Shown here one piece after another: positions 58,018 to 64,000 of a DNA stretch of 64,000 nt (positions within the stretch are counted from its first letter, which is position 1; each line of letters opens with the position of its first letter). The notes beneath the pieces are model-generated. The model did no database searches. It saw nothing but the letters and a program-made list of their open reading frames with translations, and was not told the origin of the DNA. The stretch is from Rhodovarius crocodyli (GTDB taxonomy: Bacteria; Pseudomonadota; Alphaproteobacteria; Acetobacterales; Acetobacteraceae): contig NZ_SACL01000005.1 of NCBI RefSeq assembly GCF_004005855.1, positions 310,001-374,000 of the forward strand, in the 5' to 3' direction. Made by a program: the position numbers and the translations under genes.

Positions 58018-58703
58018 ACCGCCGGCCTCGGCCGCAGGGCGAGGGTGAGGGCCACGATGCTGGCTGCTACGAACAGCAGCCCACCCGGCACCCACATCAG
58101 CAGTCCGCCGATTTGCTGGTCCTCCAGCGGGGTTAGCCCCCAGGGCGCGGTGATACCGGGCGTGTGGGCCGTGATGAACAGCGGGCGCTGCGCCAAGGTC
58201 AGCAGCGCGCCGAGTGCACCGCCCTGAGCCGCCGTGCCCAGCACGGCCAGCAGGGCGGAGCCCGGTTGCGCAACGGAAATAGCACCCCACAACCAGGTGG
58301 CTGTGCCCAGCAGGGTCAGCTGCATCGCCCAGTACACCGCATGGCTGTCGAAGCTGGAGAGATAGGGCCCGGGCAGGTGCCAGGCCCAGAGCGCCGCCCC
58401 GAAGCACAGCGCCGGCAGGCCAACGCCAAAGCGACCGAGCGCCACCCCCTGGGCCAGCAACGGCGCCGCGAGGAAGATCAGCACGAGATGCTGGGCCACC
58501 CGCGCCGAGAACAGCGCCACCGACAGGTTGCACAGCGGCGAGATCAGCATCAGCCCCGCCAGCACCCAGCCCAACAATGCCGTGCCGCGCCCGCGCCACG
58601 CCAGGAGCGCCCCACCCGCCACCAGGACGGCCAGCAACACCGGATCGAGGTTCCAGGCCACCGCCCCAGGGAGGGGCGGCGTGCCGCAATACGGGATGCT
58701 CAT
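58014..58703 (-). CDS. CtaG-type cytochrome c oxidase assembly protein
   Basis: A 229-residue polytopic protein of the caa3_CtaG family: about seven spans, with NLSVALFSARVAQHLVLIFLAAP near 55 and a conserved His in WAWHLPGPYL and in HAVYWAMQ. It is thought to help copper insertion into subunit I. The ATG at 58703 follows AAGGGGG; an in-frame ATG at 58751 overlaps the cytochrome gene upstream. Coupled to subunit II by a 4-base overlap. Confidence 0.85.
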   Translation of the reverse strand: MSIPYCGTPPLPGAVAWNLDPVLLAVLVAGGALLAWRGRGTALLGWVLAGLMLISPLCNLSVALFSARVAQHLVLIFLAAPLLAQGVALGRFGVGLPALCFGAALWAWHLPGPYLSSFDSHAVYWAMQLTLLGTATWLWGAISVAQPGSALLAVLGTAAQGGALGALLTLAQRPLFITAHTPGITAPWGLTPLEDQQIGGLLMWVPGGLLFVAASIVALTLALRPRPAV

Positions 58704-58737
58704 GGCGCCCCCTTCCTGCAAGGCAACCACGGCGGCA

Positions 58738-59910
58738 TCAGTTAGTTGCACCGGCGTACCAGGCGGCCACCGCGCGGATGTCCCCTCGCGTCAGCGTCCA
58801 TAGATGCTCGTCGCCGGCGCGCGGTGCGCCCACCGCCTGGAACATGATGCGCGCGGCCTCGGTGCTACCGGGGGCGGAACGGCCGCCCTGCATCCACAGC
58901 ACCAGCTGTTCCTCAATGAAGCGCGGGTGTTGACCGGCCAGGTTGGGATAGGCGGGGTTGCGGCCGTCATGGCAGCCCTGGCAGGCGGCAACACGGCGAT
59001 CCGGCAAACCCTGCTCGGCGATCAGCCGACCCCGCTCAACGCTGCCGGGCGCTGCGGGCGGGCGCGGCTGATGCGCGTAGTGGCGCGCCAGCCCCTCGAT
59101 CTCCGCGCGCGTCAGGCCAGCGGCGATGGGTCCCATGATACCGCTGGGGCGTGCACCGCTGGCGTAGTCATGCAGGGCTTGGCGCAGATAGGTCTCGCTC
59201 TGCCCAGAGATGCGCGGAAAAGCACCGTCCTGCGTGCCTTGCCCATCCTGGCCATGGCAGCGGGCGCAGGCGGCAATGCCTTCACCGGCCGGGCCGGTGC
59301 GTAGGGTCAGTTCCGCATCCTCTGGCCGCTCGCGTTCGTCAGCGAGTTCGCCGAAAGCCAGCCGGCGATAGGTGGTCTCCTCCATGCCCGGTATCCGGCG
59401 CAGAAAGGCTACGACGGACCATACCTCGTCGGGCCGTTGCTGCGCGGGCCAGGCCGGCATGCCGGTGTATTTGATGCCATGCATGACCAGGCGGAACAGC
59501 TCCTCCGGCCGCCATTCAGCGATGCGTGGGCCAAGTTCCGGCGGTTCCGGCAGCATGGCCCTGGTGATCGGGTTTGGGGGCCGGCCGGGTGCACCATGGC
59601 ACGGGGCGCAACCGCCCTGGTAATGCCCGGCACCGCGCCGGACCAAAGCCTCGTCGTCTAGCGGTGGCGCGACGATCCCCATGCTGTGCGTGGCGACCGA
59701 CTGCCGCATGCCATAGCGCAGCCCGTGTTCGAAGATCGCCCAGTGCCCCTTGCTGGCGGCAATGTCATAGGCGCCGGACCATGCGAACAGGCCGGCGCCG
59801 AGAAGTCCCGCCGCCACCGTGCCGAGGACGAGCGGCCGGTTCAGCCAGATATGGCTGCCCAGGTCGCGCGCCTCGCTCCGCAGGCGCGCCAGCGCGTCCT
59901 TGATCCCCAT
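58738..59910 (-). CDS. Triheme membrane-anchored cytochrome c
   Basis: A 390-residue protein with one N-terminal span (about 28-46) and three haem-attachment sites: CAPCH at 101-105, CARCH at 215-219 and CQGCH at 310-314. Each lies in a separate cytochrome c domain, with Met ligands plausible in the GMPAWP and IMGP segments. It probably feeds electrons to the oxidase encoded downstream, or links it to a quinol donor. First gene of the oxidase unit; the gap to the molybdenum hydroxylase genes is 32 bases. Confidence 0.9.
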   Translation of the reverse strand: MGIKDALARLRSEARDLGSHIWLNRPLVLGTVAAGLLGAGLFAWSGAYDIAASKGHWAIFEHGLRYGMRQSVATHSMGIVAPPLDDEALVRRGAGHYQGGCAPCHGAPGRPPNPITRAMLPEPPELGPRIAEWRPEELFRLVMHGIKYTGMPAWPAQQRPDEVWSVVAFLRRIPGMEETTYRRLAFGELADERERPEDAELTLRTGPAGEGIAACARCHGQDGQGTQDGAFPRISGQSETYLRQALHDYASGARPSGIMGPIAAGLTRAEIEGLARHYAHQPRPPAAPGSVERGRLIAEQGLPDRRVAACQGCHDGRNPAYPNLAGQHPRFIEEQLVLWMQGGRSAPGSTEAARIMFQAVGAPRAGDEHLWTLTRGDIRAVAAWYAGATN

Positions 59911-59942
59911 GCCAGGGCAACGAACTGCGCGCGGCTAAGTTG

Positions 59943-62224
59943 CTACAGCAGCTTGTCCAGCGTGATCGGCAGTTCCCGCACCCTCTTGCCGGTGGCGTTG
60001 TAGACCGCATTGGCCACCGCGGCACCCACGCCGGTGATGCCGATCTCGCCGATGCCGTGCACCCCCATCGGGCTGTGCGGGTCGGGGATGTCGTTCCACA
60101 TCACCTCGATGCGCGGCACGTCCAGATGCACGGGCACATGGTACTCGGCCAGGCTGGGGTTCATGATGCGGCCGCTGCGTTCGTCGAACAGCGTCTCCTC
60201 GGTCAGCGCCAGGCCGAGACCCATGATGATGCCGCCGCGGAACTGGCTGGCGGCGGTCTTGGGGTTCACGATCCGCCCGGTGTCGAAGGAGCCGAGCCAG
60301 CGGGAAATCCGCACCTCGCCGGTCACGTCACTCACCCGCGCCTCGCAGAACTGCGCAGCATAAGAATGCATGGAGTATTTGATCATTTCCGCCGGCATGG
60401 GGGCGGCGGCTTCTGCCGAAACCTCGTCCCGCCCGGCGCGGCGCAGGATGGCGACATAGCTCTCGTGGCGGCCGGGATCCTGCCGGTGGCCGATGCCGCC
60501 GTCGCGGCTTTCGACATCCTTGGCGCGCAGGCCCGACAGGGGCGACTCATTGCCCGCCAGCTTCAACATCTCCTTCAACAGCACCTCATGCGCGGCGGTG
60601 ACGGCCGCAATGATCGAGGCCGTCTGCGAAGAGCCACCCGCCATGGTGCCGGTCGGCAGGTCGCTGTCACCGTATTCGAAGGTCACGTCACCAACGGCAG
60701 GCCCAGCCGCTCGGCCGCATGCTGCGCCTGGGCGGTTGCGGTGCCCATGCCCATCTCATGCGCCGCCATCTGCACCACCGCACGACCATCGGTGGTGATG
60801 CGGATGCGCGCGGCACCGCCGGGCATGCGGTAGTAGGGGTAGGTGCCGGTGGCGACGCCCATGCCGATCAGCCACTCGCCATCCCGCCGCGCGCGCGGCA
60901 TGGGCGAGCGTTCAGCCCAGCCGAACTTCTCCGCCCCCGCCGCATAGGCCTCGACAAGATGCCGGGCTGAGAAAGCGAGGCCTGAGGTGGGGTCCTTCTC
61001 CGGCTCGATGCGCCGGCGCAGTTCGATCGGGTCCAGCGCCAGCTTCTCGGCCAGTTCGTCGATGGCGCATTCCAGCGCGTAGGTGCCGATGGATTCACCC
61101 GGCGCGCGCATGAAGGTATTCGCCACCATGTCCATCTCGGCGATCTTCTGCTCCAGCAGCAGGGATTTCGCTGCATACAGATGGCGCGCCGGGAAGGTGA
61201 ACTGTTCCGGGCAATCATTGTGCGTCGTCATGGCGGCGGTGCCGCTGTGGATCAGCGCATCCAGATAGCCATTTTCGTCAGCCGCCAGCGCCACGCGCTG
61301 TACCGTGGGTGTGCGCCCGCCGGTGGCCCGGAACACGCCCTCGCGCGTCAGCGCCAGGCGCACCGGGCGCTTGGCCAGCTTCGCGGCGGCGGCGGCCAGG
61401 ATGTGGTGGTTCCACACCGCCTTGTTGCCGAAGCCGCCCCCCACGAAGGGCGACAGGATGCGCACCTTCTCCTCCGCGATGCCGAAGGCGACCGCCATGG
61501 TGGAGCGCGTCAGCGTCAGCATCTGGGTCGCGTCATGCACGGCCAGTGCATCGCCCTCCCACGCCACGGTCACCGCATGGGGCTCGATGGCTGCATGGTT
61601 GTGGCGTGGGGTGCGGAAGCGGATATCGACGCTGTGCGCGGCCCCGGCGAGGGCTTTTTCGGCCTCGCCCACCGCCAGGGTGGGGGGCTCGCCCAGAATG
61701 GCAGCCGGCGCATGCGCGCGGCCGCGCGCATGATCGAAGCTGGTGGCGGCGGCCTGCGCCGCGAAGTCGAAGCGGATCAATGACGCTGCGTGGTCCGCCT
61801 GTTCCTGGGTCTCCGCCAGCACCAGCGCCACCGGCTGGCCGTTCCAGTGGATGAAGGCATCCTGCATCACCGGCAGGCTGCTGGCGGCGGCACCCTTGGG
61901 GTCCGCGTTCATCAGCGGCGGGGCCGTCAGGCGCGGCATGTTGTGGTGGGTCATGACCAGCACCACACCGGGGGCGGCCTCGGCGGCGGCGGTGTCGATC
62001 GCCGTGATCCGCCCGCGCGCGATGCTGCTGTAGCGCAGCGCGGCATAGGCCAGGTTCTCCGCCGGCACCTCGGCCGCGAAGCGCGCCTGGCCGGTTACCT
62101 TCAACGTGCCGTCGCGGCGCTCCATCGGCTGGCCGACACTGCCATGGGCGCTCAGCAGCGCGTCGGGTGCTGCATCCGGCATCAGCCGCACTATCGCCTT
62201 CATCACATTTTGCACGATGCTCAT
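59943..62224 (-). pseudogene. Xanthine-dehydrogenase-family molybdopterin subunit, split by a frameshift
   Basis: Two adjacent frames (60683-62224, 513 residues, and 59943-60686, 247 residues) together give one CoxL/XdhA-type large subunit of about 760 residues. The first has the N-terminal ald_Xan_dh_C domain and FVGGGFGNKA; the second continues with EYGDSDLP and ends with the typical GIGEIGITGVGAAVANAV segment. At 60683-60694 the coding strand reads TTGGTGACGTGACC. One extra G (TTGGGTGACGTGACC) would restore LGDVTFEY. Either a real one-base deletion or a sequence error; a GTGA overlap could also allow coupled translation of two parts. Confidence 0.85.
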
Positions 62225-63206
62225 GCGGCGTCTCCCTGAGCGAGGCCCGACAGGGTGGTGACGATCAGTCGGCGTGCCAACTCGACCTTGAAGGCGTTGT
62301 CCCGCAGTGGCGCGGCATCGGCGAGTTCGGCCTCGGCGGCAGCCAGGAAACCGGCTTCCGCCGCGGGAGCGCCGCGCAGGGCTTCCTCCGCCTTCCAGGC
62401 ACGCCAGGGCTTGTGGGCCACGCCGCCCAGTGCCAGGCGCAGGTCATGAACCTTGCCATCCCGCACCTCCAGCGCGGCGGCGATCGAGACCAGGGCGAAG
62501 GCATAGCTCGCGCGGTCGCGCACCTTGCGATAGGTCGACTGCGCCGCGAGCGTCAGGGGCGGCAGTTCCACCGCCGTGATCAGCTCACCAGGGGAAAGCG
62601 TGGTTTCGACCTGCGGCCTGCCGCCGGGCAGGCGATGGAACTTCTCGAAGGGAACGGTGCGCTTGCCGCCGGCGCCTTCGATGTGGACCACTGCATCAAG
62701 TGCGGCGAGCGCCACGCACATGTCGGAGGGATGCGTCGCCACGCAGGCCGGCGAGGCGCCAAATACGGCGTGGATGCGGTTGAAGCCGTCGATGGCATCG
62801 CACCCCGCGCCCGGGCTGCGTTTGTTGCAGCGGGCCGCGTCGTCGTAGAAATAGAAGCAGCGCGTGCGCTGCATCAGGTTACCGCCCACGCTGGCCATGT
62901 TGCGGATCTGTCCCGAGGCACCGGACAGGATCGCCCGCGACAGCGCCGGATAGCGCTCCCGCACCAGTCGGTGTTCGGCCAGCGCCGTATTTTTCACGGC
63001 GGCTCCGATCAGCAGGCCGCCATCGGGCGTCTCGCAGATCTCGCGCGGCAGGGCCGTCACATCGACCAGGAAGCCGGGGGCCTCTATCTCCTCGCGCATC
63101 AGATCCACCAGATTGGTGCCGCCCCCGAGATAACGGGCGGCACCCTGGCCGGCCGCCAGGCGAACTGCCTCATCCGCGCTGCCGGCGCGGGCATAGCCGA
63201 ATTCGA

Positions 63207-63210
<4 letters not shown>
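62221..63210 (-). CDS. Xanthine-dehydrogenase-family FAD-binding subunit
   Basis: A 329-residue FAD_binding_5 protein. The FAD site is seen in RYLGGGTNLVDLMR near residue 27 and SVGGNLMQRTRC near 110, with the CO_deh_flav_C domain beyond about 220 (ITAVELPPL, TYRKVRDRASYAFALVS). It has several Cys near 115-135 (FYFYDDAARCNK) seen in other aldehyde-oxidoreductase-like subunits. It overlaps both neighbours by 4 bases (ATGA), the usual small-medium-large operon. Substrate unknown. Confidence 0.9.
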
Positions 63211-63716
<506 letters not shown>

Positions 63717-64000
63717 GGCGAGGCTCCGGATGAATGGGCCTCGGGCGTCGCGGGGGAGAAGGTGGCTGCGGCTGCCCTCGGTCCTGCGTGTATGGTCAAA
63801 GACGTAACCCTGGCGCGGGGGAAAAGGTTTCAAATGCGAAGGCTTTTGGCGCCGCCTGTCCGCAGTGGGCGTATGTATGATCTGCCGTGGGTTGGTGTTT
63901 GCCTTCGGCATTTGCTCCAAGCTCTACGGGTGTGACGAGTAATGGGCAGGTCCAGAGATACCTGCGCCATGCCCAACGCAATTTCCCACTCCTTCGGGTG
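63717..64000. other. Gene-free 3' end of window
   Basis: These 284 bases upstream of the molybdenum hydroxylase operon should hold its promoter. I see no convincing -35/-10 pair, no RNA gene and no frame with a ribosome site. Confidence 0.4.

Noticed and set aside
59943-60686. A separate 247-residue protein with its own GTG start
   Set aside because: It aligns as the C-terminal third of the molybdopterin subunit and joins the previous frame after restoring one G, so it is treated as part of a frameshifted gene.

Overview
The window is high-GC DNA with tight ATGA/GTGA stop-start overlaps. Its gene content suggests an aerobic alphaproteobacterium of the Acetobacteraceae (Roseomonas-like): five orphan Bug-type tricarboxylate-binding proteins, a complete EcfG/NepR/PhyR-style general stress module, an aa3/caa3-type oxidase and Ku/LigD end joining. 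This placement is inference from family content; there is no rRNA in the window. I found no tRNA, CRISPR array, transposase or phage gene.

Layout. 1-5.2 kb (minus strand): a heavy-metal RND efflux operon led by its own two-component pair (response regulator, kinase, His-rich periplasmic protein, CzcC-, CzcB- and the first codons of a CzcA-like pump). 5.2-13.2 kb: a carboxylate catabolic cluster with three Bug receptors, two SDRs, a 3-hydroxyisobutyrate-dehydrogenase-like enzyme, an MmgE/PrpD protein and a LacI regulator, apparently tied together by three related CG-centred operator sites. 13.3-16.4 kb: housekeeping genes (argG, an SppA-type protease, ihfB, LapA-like). 16.4-21.9 kb: another Bug gene, then an RpiR-regulated aminotransferase/amino-acid-binding-protein operon, an enoyl-CoA hydratase and a RidA protein. 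22-26.7 kb: assimilatory nitrite reductase nirBD with a structured leader, a TrpD2/YbiB-like gene and a RutE-like nitroreductase. 26.8-34.2 kb: mixed genes (DUF2272 lipoprotein, XRE-cupin regulator, GNAT, esterase, two very small genes, a membrane protein, Bug, GlxA- and PfpI-type proteins).

From 34.2 kb, after a pair of inverted covarying repeats, comes a stress and DNA-repair block: UvrD-type helicase, ku-ligD, a SemiSWEET, a hydrolase, four tiny hydrophilic proteins, stress proteins, a large CheB-CheR-PAS-HWE kinase, a receiver protein, the ECF15/EcfG-type sigma factor, NepR, a PhyR-like protein whose acceptor Asp is replaced by Glu, an HWE kinase, a Crp/Fnr regulator, CBS and PPC proteins and a second receiver. 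Six transcription units here share the promoter-like motif xGAACC-N15-GGTT/TGTT and two more have GCAAC-N16-CGTT. Both resemble the known EcfG promoter, so the block looks like a general stress regulator together with its own regulon.

54.6-59.9 kb encodes a terminal oxidase (fused subunit I+III, subunit II with a C-terminal cytochrome c domain, a CtaG-type assembly protein, a triheme cytochrome c). 59.9-63.7 kb encodes a three-subunit xanthine-dehydrogenase-family enzyme whose large subunit is broken by a one-base frameshift. The last 284 bases hold no gene I can support.
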